Assembly: GCA_963699345.1 (NCBI GenBank)
Contig: CAVOTL010000001.1
Coordinates: forward strand, 186,001 to 250,000
Length of the DNA: 64,000 nucleotides
Direction: 5' to 3'
From: Bog-756 sp963699345
GTDB lineage: Bacteria; Actinomycetota; Acidimicrobiia; Acidimicrobiales; RAAP-2
Made by a program: the position numbers and the translations under genes. Shown piece by piece: positions 49,195-57,595 of this stretch (positions within the stretch are counted from its first letter, which is position 1; the number at the start of each line of letters is the position of its first letter). A model generated the notes under the pieces. The model saw only the letters and a program-made list of their open reading frames with translations, ran no database searches and had not been told where the DNA came from.

Positions 49195-51465
49195 ATGACC
49201 ACGGTCGCCGACCCGGCGCCGACCCCGACCACTCCGCCCGCGCCGCGCGGGCGGACGATCGTGTTCGGCTACGTGCCCGCCCTCGACGGCATCCGCGCCG
49301 TGGCGGTGCTCGGCGTCATGCTGTACCACGGTGGGGCCCCGCTGTCGGCCGGCGGCTTCCTCGGCGTCAACATGTTCTTCGTCCTCTCGGGCTTCCTCAT
49401 CACGTCCCTGCTGCTGGGCGAGTGGACCCGGCGCCTGACGATCCGGCTGGGCCAGTTCTGGGTACGTCGGGCCCGCCGCCTGCTTCCGGCCCTGCTGCTC
49501 CTGTTGGTGGCCGTGGCGGCCTACGCCCACTTCGTGGCCACCCCCGGCGAGTTCGCATCACTCCGACTCGACTCCCTCGCCACCCTCTTCTACGTGGCCA
49601 ACTGGCACTTCATCGTCGGTGGGTCGAACTACTTCACCCAGGCGGCGCAGCCCTCGCCCCTGTCGCACATGTGGTCGCTCTCGATCGAGGAGCAGTTCTA
49701 CATCGTCTGGCCCCCGGTCGTGCTCGGCCTCCTCCATCTGGGTCGGCGGCTGCGTCCCTCCCGCCAGCTGTGGCCGGTCCTGGCCGCGGCCGTGGGCGGC
49801 GCCCTGGCCTCGGCGGCGGTGATGCGATGGGGCTACCTCCACCATGCGTCGGTCACGCGGCTGTACGAGGGCACCGACACGCGCAGTCAGGACATCCTGG
49901 TCGGGGCCGCCCTGGCCATCGGCCTGACCATGTGGGCCCGCCACCGCCGGGCGTTGCCCCAGCCGGTTCCGGATCTGGACGACTTCCAGCCCGGCCGTGT
50001 CCACCCGTCGGTCGGCACGGTCGGCTTCGGCGTCGCCCCGGCCCACCGCCGAGACCTCCAGCGCCGACGCGGTCCGACGCCCCGGCCCATCGCCGCCTGG
50101 GAGCTCTCCAGCAGCACGGCGCGTCTGACCGCCCAGATCTTCGGCTGGGCGGCCCTCCTCGGGATCGTCGTCCTGTGGGGTCGCCTCGACGGCCCGACCG
50201 GGATGTTCTTCTCGGGGGGCGAACTGGCCATCGCCCTGGCCATCGGTGTGCTCCTCTTCGCCGTCGTGACGGCCCAGGGGGGCAGCCTCGCCCGGGCGCT
50301 CGCCAATCCGGTCTTCGTCTACGTGGGCCGTATCTCCTACGGTCTCTACCTCTGGCACTTCCCGCTCTTCTCGTTGCTCGACGCCGAACGGCTCCACCTG
50401 TACGGGCTGCCCCTGCTGGCCGTGCGCTTCGCCGTGACCTTCGTGGTGGCGACGGCGTCGTACTACCTGGTCGAGCTGCCGGTGCGGACGAGCGCGCTGA
50501 CGGCCCTGACCGAGTGGCGCGGCTGGTTGGTGACGTCCGGGGCCTTCCTGGCGGTGGTGGCCGTCACCGTGGCCGCCACCCTGCCGGGCGCCGCGGAGGC
50601 GGCCGGAACCTACCGCTCGGCGGGGCCGGTGCCCGTGGGCACGCCGGTCCGGGTGACCATCCTGGGTGACTCGGTGGCCTGGCGGCTGGGTTTCGCCCTG
50701 CAGGCGGACCAACCCGGACAGCAGTACGGGGTCGACATCGACGACAGTGCCATCGTGGCCTGCGGGGTGTTGCGCACCACCGAGTACCGGGCCCACGGGA
50801 GCCCCAACCCCATGTCGGTCGCGTGCAATCCCTCCTCACCGCCGGCCGACCAGTGGCCGGCCCTGTGGCGCGGGGCGGTCGACCAGTTCCACCCGAACGT
50901 GGTGATGGTGCTGGCCGGACGGTGGGAGGTCATGGACCGGTTGCTCGACGGCACGTGGACCCACATCGGCGAGCCGGCGTTCGACGCGGAGCTCAAGAGC
51001 TCACTCGAGGAAGCCGTCCAGGTGGCCGGGTCGAACGGTGCCTACGTCGAGCTGCTCACCGCCCCGTGCTTCGACTCCGGGGAGCAGCCGAACGGGCAGC
51101 CGTGGGTCGAGGACGATCCGGCCCGGCTGGCCCGCTACAACCAACTGGTGCGCGAGGTGGCCGCCGAGCACCCCGCCACCGTGCGGGTCCTCGACTTCGA
51201 CTCGATGATCTGCCCGGGCGGCTCGTACACGACCTCGATCGACGGGGTCCAGCTGCGGGACGGCGACGGGGTGCACATCGTCCCGACGGCGGCCGCCGGG
51301 CGATGGCTGGCCGCCCACCTGCTGCCCGCCGTCGTCCAGGCGGGCCGGGACCAGATGTCCGGGAGCCGTCTCGACCAGACACCACCGCCGTCGACGACCG
51401 GAACTCCCCGGCCGACGGTGTCGGCCTCGGGCGCGGTGGCCGGCGACGGCACGCGAGGCCCCTGA
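49195..51465 (+). CDS. Acyltransferase 3-SGNH domain membrane protein (OatA-like architecture)
   Basis: 756 residues. The N-terminal acyltransferase-3 domain (about 25-420) has roughly ten helices and the motifs 'PALDGIRAVAVLGVMLYH', 'FFVLSGFLIT', 'FWVRRARRLLPALL' and 'WSLSIEEQFYIVWP', with an unusual loop of about 60 residues around residue 275. The C-terminal SGNH hydrolase-like domain (about 480-720) has 'VTILGDSVAWRLGFAL'. Such proteins O-acetylate wall or capsule glycans outside the cell. The last codons run into a tandem repeat. Confidence 0.9.
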   Translation: MTTVADPAPTPTTPPAPRGRTIVFGYVPALDGIRAVAVLGVMLYHGGAPLSAGGFLGVNMFFVLSGFLITSLLLGEWTRRLTIRLGQFWVRRARRLLPALLLLLVAVAAYAHFVATPGEFASLRLDSLATLFYVANWHFIVGGSNYFTQAAQPSPLSHMWSLSIEEQFYIVWPPVVLGLLHLGRRLRPSRQLWPVLAAAVGGALASAAVMRWGYLHHASVTRLYEGTDTRSQDILVGAALAIGLTMWARHRRALPQPVPDLDDFQPGRVHPSVGTVGFGVAPAHRRDLQRRRGPTPRPIAAWELSSSTARLTAQIFGWAALLGIVVLWGRLDGPTGMFFSGGELAIALAIGVLLFAVVTAQGGSLARALANPVFVYVGRISYGLYLWHFPLFSLLDAERLHLYGLPLLAVRFAVTFVVATASYYLVELPVRTSALTALTEWRGWLVTSGAFLAVVAVTVAATLPGAAEAAGTYRSAGPVPVGTPVRVTILGDSVAWRLGFALQADQPGQQYGVDIDDSAIVACGVLRTTEYRAHGSPNPMSVACNPSSPPADQWPALWRGAVDQFHPNVVMVLAGRWEVMDRLLDGTWTHIGEPAFDAELKSSLEEAVQVAGSNGAYVELLTAPCFDSGEQPNGQPWVEDDPARLARYNQLVREVAAEHPATVRVLDFDSMICPGGSYTTSIDGVQLRDGDGVHIVPTAAAGRWLAAHLLPAVVQAGRDQMSGSRLDQTPPPSTTGTPRPTVSASGAVAGDGTRGP

Positions 51466-51501
51466 CGGCACGCGTGGTCCCTGACGGCACGCGTGGTCCC
51501 T
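51445..51501 (+). repeat. Three tandem copies of a 19-bp repeat over the acyltransferase stop codon
   Basis: Units of 19 bp begin at 51445, 51464 and 51483 (GACGGCACGCG followed by T/AGG and CCCT); the last two are identical and the first differs at two bases. The acyltransferase TGA is formed at the junction of units 1 and 2. Each unit carries the palindrome ACGCGT or a variant. A slippage duplication is the simplest origin. Confidence 0.8.
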
Positions 51502-51520
51502 GACGGCGGGGTGGGCGCGG

Positions 51521-51934
51521 TCAGCCTCCTGCCGGGTTCGACGGGGGGGCGGGCTGGTTGAACACCGAACTGTCGGCGGCCTGGCACTGGATGTGGAGTG
51601 ACGGGATGAGTTCGGACTCCGGCACCCGGTTCGCCTCGGAGAGCGTGGCCGACAGCGCCTCCCATCCGATGTCGTGGTACGCGGCCTGGGCGGCGATGGG
51701 AATGGCGGCCAGCAGCTGGAGATAGGCCTTCTGGCGGAGGGAGGCGGCGGCGGTGGTGTCGGGGGTCCGACTCGCCTGGTCGAACAGCTTGATCGAGTCG
51801 TTGACGTGGCTGCACGAGGCCCGGGCGAGGTCACCGGCGCTCGCGCCACAGGCGGACAGGGCACCGCCGGCCAGGAAGAGGGCGGCCACCCCTAGGGCGG
51901 CGCGGGCCAGGCGGGGTCGTGACCCGAGGTTCAC
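51521..51934 (-). CDS. Small lipoprotein, hypothetical
   Basis: 137 residues from GTG 51934. A signal peptide with lipobox 'LSAC' (lipidated Cys at residue 29) follows a hydrophobic core ('AALGVAALFLAGG'). The mature part is helical ('NDSIKLFDQASRTPDTTAAA', 'AYLQLLAAIPIAAQAAYHDI') with two more cysteines. The start overlaps the stop of the upstream gene (GTGA), so they are coupled. Function unknown. Confidence 0.72.
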   Translation of the reverse strand: MNLGSRPRLARAALGVAALFLAGGALSACGASAGDLARASCSHVNDSIKLFDQASRTPDTTAAASLRQKAYLQLLAAIPIAAQAAYHDIGWEALSATLSEANRVPESELIPSLHIQCQAADSSVFNQPAPPSNPAGG

Positions 51935-52488
51935 CCGAGCCAGCTGGGCGCCGAGTCCAGGAGGTAGCGGCTCACGGCCAGGCACCGGTCGAAGACGTCG
52001 CACATCATCTCTTCGCCCGTGAGGACGCGCGCCAGCGAGACGGGGGTCCGGGCGACGATGCTGAGGCGACGCTCGGCCGCATCAGTGGCCGAGGCGTAGG
52101 AGTCGATGGCCGACACCTCGAGGGGCAGCTCGATGCCGCCCACTCCGGCCAGGTCGATGGCAAGGCGCAGCAGATCGGGTCCGTGGGGGAGAGGAGGCAG
52201 CGCCCAGGTGAAGGTCAGGGCGAAGTGGAACTCGTCCGGGGGATCCTCGTCCTCGGGTAGGCCGAAGACGGCGTCCTCGAAGGAGAGGAGGGTGCGGGGG
52301 TCCACCTCGAGGGCGAGGTGGAGGTCGAGCGGGCCCCCGCAGCCGTCCTCGGGGTGGAGCTCGACCTCCCACACCTGGCGCAGGGAGTACGTCTCGACGA
52401 AGTGGCGCTCGTCGTGCACGTGGAAGCCGTGGTCGACCGAATGGTCCTTGAGATCGGCGACGTATCCGGCCACATCGATGACTGCCAC
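51931..52488 (-). CDS. Conserved hypothetical protein, 185 residues
   Basis: Soluble acidic protein with no recognised family ('AGYVADLKDHSVDHGFHVHD', 'LSIVARTPVSLARVLTGEEM'). GTG start at 52488. Upstream of, and overlapping, the lipoprotein gene; divergent from the inositol-monophosphatase-like gene with a 105-bp shared region. Confidence 0.65.
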   Translation of the reverse strand: MAVIDVAGYVADLKDHSVDHGFHVHDERHFVETYSLRQVWEVELHPEDGCGGPLDLHLALEVDPRTLLSFEDAVFGLPEDEDPPDEFHFALTFTWALPPLPHGPDLLRLAIDLAGVGGIELPLEVSAIDSYASATDAAERRLSIVARTPVSLARVLTGEEMMCDVFDRCLAVSRYLLDSAPSWLG

Positions 52489-52580
52489 AGGAAGCTCAGC
52501 CTACCGGGCCGCCGGTGGGGTGGGGACGGGCGGGGTCCATCGGGTCCGTCGCCCCCCACCGGGGCGGCGCCCGCCTCCGG

Positions 52581-52586
52581 TATCGT
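52581..52586 (+). promoter_or_regulatory. -10 element of the IMPase-like gene, leaderless type
   Basis: TATCGT ends 7 nt before the ATG at 52594; no ribosome binding site lies between. Confidence 0.5.
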
Positions 52587-52593
52587 CCACCGG

Positions 52594-53334
52594 ATGGACG
52601 ACGCCACCCTGCTCGAGGTGTTGCACGCCACCGCCACCGCCATCGCCGACGCCCTCCGTGGTCTGGACGACTGGGGACCGTCCGGCACGAGGGAGGACCA
52701 GTACCGCCATGATGTCGTCGCCGACGCCGCGGGGCTGGCCGTGTTGGCCGAAGCCGGCGTGGGGGTGCTGTCCGAGGAGTCCGGGACCCAGGACATCGAC
52801 CGGGGTCTGGTGGTGGTCATCGATCCCGTCGACGGATCGACCAATGCATCCCGGGGGATCCCGTGGTTCGCCACCAGCCTGTGTGCGGTCGACGCTGACG
52901 GTCCCAGGGCGGCGCTGGTGGTCAACCAGGCGTCGGGGGTCCGCTTCGAGGCGGTCCGGGGCGGTGGGGCCCGCAAGGACGGCGTCGCGATCCGCCCGTC
53001 GGACTGTGAGCGGCTGGGTGACGCCATCGTCGCTTTCAGCGGTTATCCGCCGAGCTACTTCGGGTGGCTGCAGTACCGGTGCCTGGGGGCAGCCGCGCTG
53101 GACCTGTGCGCGGTGGCCGAGGGGGTCCTGGACGGGTACGCCGCCGTCGGAGGCTCGAAGCTCGGCAGTTGGGACTACCTGGGCGGCATGCTGGTCTGCT
53201 CCGAGGCGGGCGCCGTCCTCGGCGAGGCCGAGGGACGCGACCTCCTCACGCTGTCCCACACCGAACGTCGGGCACCGTTCGCGGCGGCCACACCGGCGCT
53301 GTTGGCGGAGTTCCTGTCGGCCGGGGCGCAGTAG
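52594..53334 (+). CDS. Inositol monophosphatase family protein
   Basis: 246 residues of the lithium-sensitive Mg-dependent phosphatase superfamily. Metal-binding motifs: 'LSEESG' (Glu), 'VIDPVDGSTNA' (D77, D80) and C-terminal 'SWDYLGGMLVCSEAGAVL' (D194). Members dephosphorylate inositol phosphates, fructose-1,6-bisphosphate or PAP; the exact substrate is not decided by sequence. It ends 13 nt before tRNA-Val. Confidence 0.88.
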   Translation: MDDATLLEVLHATATAIADALRGLDDWGPSGTREDQYRHDVVADAAGLAVLAEAGVGVLSEESGTQDIDRGLVVVIDPVDGSTNASRGIPWFATSLCAVDADGPRAALVVNQASGVRFEAVRGGGARKDGVAIRPSDCERLGDAIVAFSGYPPSYFGWLQYRCLGAAALDLCAVAEGVLDGYAAVGGSKLGSWDYLGGMLVCSEAGAVLGEAEGRDLLTLSHTERRAPFAAATPALLAEFLSAGAQ

Positions 53335-53347
53335 CGTCTGGGGCGGC

Positions 53348-53421
53348 GGGCGTTTAGCTCAGTTGGTCAGAGCAGCTGGCTTACAACCAGCAGGTCGTCG
53401 GTTCGAACCCGACAGCGCCCA
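53348..53421 (+). tRNA. tRNA-Val (TAC)
   Basis: Acceptor GGGCGTT pairs with AGCGCCC (one G-T pair), D-arm 'AGCTCAGTTGGTCAGAGC', anticodon TAC in 'CTTACAA', T-arm 'GTTCGAACC', discriminator A. CCA is not encoded, unlike the other two tRNAs in the window. Confidence 0.96.
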
Positions 53422-53639
53422 CGCATCGGCGGGGGACAGAGGGGCCAAGGGTGGAGAATGGGACGGAACCGCTGTGGCGGCGGCCACCGGAGGGGGCTCT
53501 GGGGGGCGGGCCGGGTTGCCTTGGGCGCCGCGTCCCGGGGTTCGGGTCAAGGCGTGCAGGAGACCCCTGCGTCGATCGGAGCCTCTTATGGACGAGACCG
53601 GCTCGTAGCCTTTTGTCCGACTACCAGAAAGGAGACGCA

Positions 53640-54164
53640 ATGGACATCGTCAACTTGGGGGCGACGGATGGGCTGCCTCCAGTGGACTGGACAACGATCG
53701 TCAGGGAGCTCGACGCCGGATCGGGGCCAGATCCAGACGCGCACAACGCCCGCACGACGTGGCTCTCGACAGTGAACGAGGACGGAAGCCCGCACGTGAC
53801 GGCTGTCGGTGCACTCTGGCTGGACGGAAGGTTCTGGTTTCAGACGGGGTCGGGTACCCGGAAAAGCCTCAACGTCGCGCGCGACCCGCGTTGCTCGATC
53901 GCGGTGTCGATCCGGGATGCAGATGTCGTCGCCGAAGGTGACGCCGTACGTGAGACCGACTCGATCACACTGACGCACCTTGCCAATGCCTGGGCGGATC
54001 AGGGCTGGCCCGCCGAACTGGATGAGTCCGGCACCGGGATCACTGCCCCGTTCAACGCGCCGTCGCAGGGACCTCCGCCGTGGAACGTCTATCGCATCGA
54101 GATACGTTCAGTGACCGTGACATTGGGCACCGAGCCGGGCGGACTGACCCGATTCAACTTCTGA
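53640..54164 (+). CDS. Pyridoxamine 5'-phosphate oxidase-like (PPOX, FMN/F420-binding) protein
   Basis: 174 residues with the split-barrel flavin fold: 'TTWLSTVNEDGSPHVTAVGA', 'FWFQTGSGTRKSLNVARDPR' and 'WNVYRIEIRSVTVTLG'. Relatives are F420- or FMN-dependent reductases or heme-binding proteins. The ATG has a strong AGAAAGGAG site, and a TAGCCT -10-like hexamer lies at 53605-53610. Base composition is visibly lower in GC than the neighbours, which together with the flanking tRNA hints at acquisition by transfer. Confidence 0.85.
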   Translation: MDIVNLGATDGLPPVDWTTIVRELDAGSGPDPDAHNARTTWLSTVNEDGSPHVTAVGALWLDGRFWFQTGSGTRKSLNVARDPRCSIAVSIRDADVVAEGDAVRETDSITLTHLANAWADQGWPAELDESGTGITAPFNAPSQGPPPWNVYRIEIRSVTVTLGTEPGGLTRFNF

Positions 54165-54206
54165 CTCCGACCCAGTGGGTTACCCAGTCCTTCATCGCCC
54201 GCCCGG

Positions 54207-54308
54207 TCACAGGTTCTGCTCGACCTGCGCACCCGCCGCCATCCGGGGAAGGCTGGCAAGCACGCCATAAAGGAGGTCCTCCTCCCACGAAGTCATTCCC
54301 GGCGGCAT
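54207..54308 (-). other. Short open frame or gene remnant, 33 residues
   Basis: Between the PPOX gene and the large membrane protein, a minus-strand frame reads 'MPPGMTSWEEDLLYGVLASL' and ends at 54207. It is open without a start further upstream ('DFYSRFIGNPPPMPP'). The residues look protein-like rather than random for such GC-rich DNA. It may be a microprotein or the end of a degraded gene. No homologue is recognised. Confidence 0.3.
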
Positions 54309-54348
54309 CGGGGGTGGGTTGCCGATGAACCGGCTGTAGAAGTCGGCT

Positions 54349-56470
54349 TCAGGTGCCCAGGGCGGACACGATGCACGTATTCAGGGACTGGGGGAGGGGG
54401 CGGTCGCGGGGCGCCTGCTCGAGATCGGTGGCCTTGTCCCGGCAGGTCGTGAACGCCAGAGATGCCGTCGTGGAATCCACCGCCGACCCCACGGGCGTCG
54501 TCCGCAGATTCCATACCCAGGCATGGTCGGCGACCTCGGGGAGCACGCCGATCGTCGCCGTGAAGGCTCCAGCAGCCTCGATGGGTACGGTTCCCCGATC
54601 GACGACGACGACATAGGAGGTGTTCCACGAACGCAGTGTCTCTCTCAGATCGGTGATCTGGAGGGGTGACAGGGGAAACGAACGCGCATTCGCGCCGGTC
54701 GCCATCGTCAAGCCGATCAAGGTCCATGGGCCAGATCCGGGTCGGCCCGTTCGCAGGACACCGCTACCCGAACCCCGAACCTTGACGTAGCCTCCGGCCA
54801 GCTTGAATCGCATGCCGTCGACCGATTGCCAGACCATGGGCTGAGAGGTCACCGCGGCGGAGGACGGGAACGGATAGCTCGTGACCACCGCCTCTTCGGG
54901 GATGTGCAGGGCAGCCGTCTCGTACCACTGGGGCAGGTCGACCGCCTGAACGGACAGCGGTGCTTGGTACTGCCCCCAGACCGGAACCGCCATCAGTACC
55001 ACGGCCCCGGCCACGACGGCTCCGTGGATCACCGGGGGGAGGCGCCTCCACGGAGCGGCACGCTGCAGGGAGTCGAGCCCGATGGCCACCATGACCGCGA
55101 CCGCCAGGTCGGCGACGAAGGAGAAGTGCACCGCGGAGATGTCGTCGAACACGGCCAGGTTGGTGAAGTGTGACCAGGGCAGCCACGAACTGATGACGAC
55201 GTGGGTGGGGCTCAGCCAGAGGATGCCGCCCCACGAGAACACCGTCGCGATGATGGCGACGATGGCCAGTACCCATATCGACCGGCGGCGGCGGGCCAGG
55301 ACCAACGAGCCGGCTACCACCGCCAGCACCCCGTAGCCGAGGAACTGGACCTGAGGACCCTGTACCGCACCGTCGAACAGGGGGGTGGCGACGGGGCCGG
55401 CGCTCCAGAGCTCCCACGCCTGGGCGACGATGAAGAGGTGGAGACCACCCCACACCGAACCGGTGATGTGCTCCGGCCCGTCCAGCGTGTACCAGACGGG
55501 GCCGAGCAGCAACACCAAGGAGGTGACGGCAGCCACGCCCATCGCCCGGAGAGCGAAGGGGAGTGCCGGGATCACCCGACCCGGCGCCATGACTGCCACC
55601 ACCAGGACGCCGACGACGCTCATGACGACCATGATGGTCAGTACTTCCTCGGAGATGAGGGAATTGCGCGAACAGGATGGCGGCAAGAGCCACGCCGCAA
55701 CGTGCTGCCGGCCACACCTGCCTGACCAGAATCTCGTGCACCACCACCAGGAGCAGAGGGGGAAGGACCAGGAGGCCGGTGGAGAGGTGGCCCTGGGCGA
55801 CACTCTCCACCACGAAGGGGGAGTACCCGAAGAGGAACCCCCCCACCCAGCACGCGGGGCGCCAGTCGACGAAGCGGCGGCATGCGACCCAACAACCCCA
55901 GGCACTCAGGGCCGGGGCCAAGGTGAGCGCCGCGGTCGTGGAGGCCACCGGACCCACCAGCCACGTGAGCGGAGCGAACACGATGCCGGCGAGCGGGGCG
56001 CTGGCGTTGTCGAGGAGGTTGACCCCGTGTGGCGGCCAGAGCCATGTCGTCGAGAAGGGATCCAGTCCGTGGCTCAGGGCGTACGCGGGCCAGGCCATGA
56101 ACCAGACCTGTTGGCCTGGATCCAGGCAACCGCACCGCACGGTCGACGCGGCACCGGCGCTCCAGGCATTCCACCAGAGGAAGAGCGCCGGGAGGGTGTA
56201 GACGGCGATGACGGCCAGATGGACACCCACGCGGCCCGCGATGGTGGCCGGTCCCCCACGGGGTGCTGCCACCGTGGAGGGTGCGGGTGGTGCTTGTCCG
56301 GATCCCGCGCCGGGTGAGGGCCCGCCCCGGGTCGGAACGGTGGAGGTACCGGGAATCACCCCGCTCTCATCCAACGGAGCATCTGGTCGAGGACCTCCAG
56401 GTCTGTCATCAGGTTCGATGGTCCCCCGATAGGGACGAGTTGGTGTGGATCGTCCCCCACCACAGGGCAT
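54349..56470 (-). CDS. Large multi-spanning membrane protein, glycosyltransferase-like (one frameshift)
   Basis: About 706 residues after repair. A Pro/Gly-rich cytoplasmic start leads to a first helix ('LAVIAVYTLPALFLWWNAWS'), then about ten helices and a C-terminal soluble domain ('LHIPEEAVVTSYPFPSSAAV', 'NTSYVVVVDRGTVPIEAAG'). An early outside loop 'GLDPFSTTWLWPPHGVNLLD' is typical of polyprenyl-phosphate-dependent GT-C type transferases, but no catalytic motif is certain. One extra C near 55663 shifts the frame between 'ILFAQF' and 'LISEEVLTIM'. The ATG at 56470 is the most plausible start. Confidence 0.75.
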
Positions 56471-56650
56471 CAGCTTCAGAGGCCGGGCTTCGCTGTCGGA
56501 AGGGCGGACCGATCCCCAGTGTGGCACCAGATCCGGGACGGGACCGCATGCTTGATCCGCGATCGGTCGAGGCGGTCTGCGGCCGAGCTGACCGTTGGTG
56601 CCCGTGACGCCGGATGACCGCGACGGTCGGGCTGATGGCGGGGCCCGCCG

Positions 56651-56656
56651 TACGCT
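56651..56656 (+). promoter_or_regulatory. -10 element of the GNAT gene, leaderless type
   Basis: TACGCT ends 7 nt before the GTG at 56664; this supports that GTG over the ATG/GTG codons further upstream. Confidence 0.5.
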
Positions 56657-56663
56657 GATTGGC

Positions 56664-57197
56664 GTGCGGGGTGAATCGAACGTGGACCTTCCGGTCGTCC
56701 GTGCGGCCCACGCCGATGACCTCGACGAGGTGATCGACCTCCTGGCCGAGTGCTCTTCGTGGTTGCAGACGAAGCGGGTCGTCCAATGGCCCGAGCGGTT
56801 CACTACGGCCCAACTCCTCCCCACCCTCGAAGCCGGACATCTCTACGTCGTCGACGGCGGAACCGCCCTGGCGGCGACCTGCACCCTCCAGTGGTCCGAC
56901 CCGATGTTCTGGGGCGATCGCTCGGATGCCGGGTTCCTCCATCGCCTGGGAGTCCGGAGGACCCACGCGGGTCTCGGCAGCGGCATCCTCGGCTGGGCGT
57001 CCTCCGAAGTGAACTCCAGAGGTCGCCGATTCCTCTGCCTCGATTGCCCGAGTACGAATCGCCGACTTCGGAGGTACTACGAGGACCACGGCTTCTCCGC
57101 GATCGGACAGGTGGCCGGGCCGCCCGACCATGCCCATACGATCGCCCACGGCCCGTGGACGGCGGTCCTCTATCAGAGGCCCGTCGGACCGGAGTGA
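56664..57197 (+). CDS. GNAT-family N-acetyltransferase
   Basis: 177 residues. N-terminal 'VVRAAHADDLDEVIDLLAEC', the acetyl-CoA motif in 'RTHAGLGSGILGWA' and 'LDCPSTNRRLRRYYEDHGF' identify the GNAT fold. The start at GTG 56664 is set by the -10 element 7 nt upstream. Divergent from the membrane protein. Acceptor unknown. Confidence 0.87.
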   Translation: MRGESNVDLPVVRAAHADDLDEVIDLLAECSSWLQTKRVVQWPERFTTAQLLPTLEAGHLYVVDGGTALAATCTLQWSDPMFWGDRSDAGFLHRLGVRRTHAGLGSGILGWASSEVNSRGRRFLCLDCPSTNRRLRRYYEDHGFSAIGQVAGPPDHAHTIAHGPWTAVLYQRPVGPE

Positions 57198-57263
57198 CAT
57201 TCTCTGACCACGTGGACTTGGTCGCGTTCAGGGATGCCGGGGGACATCCAGGCCGTCAGGTCT

Positions 57264-57488
57264 CTATTTCGGCCCGTAATAGCGGCCATTCCACCGGAAG
57301 ACGAGGACCGAATGACCGTCCTCCAACGTCAGGAACTCGTCGGTGCGGAGATAGTGATGTTGCTGCCCATCGGTCATGACGGCGCACAGCTGCTCCGTGT
57401 CGGCATCGACGGCTCGCCGATTCCCGTCCAAGGGGCCGCCATCCAGGACCGCCTCCTCCTGGAGGTCGCTGTCGGGGCCGGAGGCCAT
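57264..57488 (-). CDS. Small hypothetical protein, 74 residues
   Basis: Starts at ATG 57488 after a CAGGA site. The product ('LQEEAVLDGGPLDGNRRAV', 'DGQQHHYLRTDEFLTLEDG', ending 'FRWNGRYYGPK') resembles small actinobacterial proteins of unknown function with an aromatic C-terminus. It is isolated between the GNAT and propeller genes. Confidence 0.65.
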   Translation of the reverse strand: MASGPDSDLQEEAVLDGGPLDGNRRAVDADTEQLCAVMTDGQQHHYLRTDEFLTLEDGHSVLVFRWNGRYYGPK

Positions 57489-57595
57489 CCGCAAATCCTG
57501 ACACCTTCACCCACGAGCTGCCAGCGATCGCCCGGTGGAGACACCTGACTGGCGGTCGACGTCGGTGCCTTCATCCGGCCATGGGAGATCGGGCG

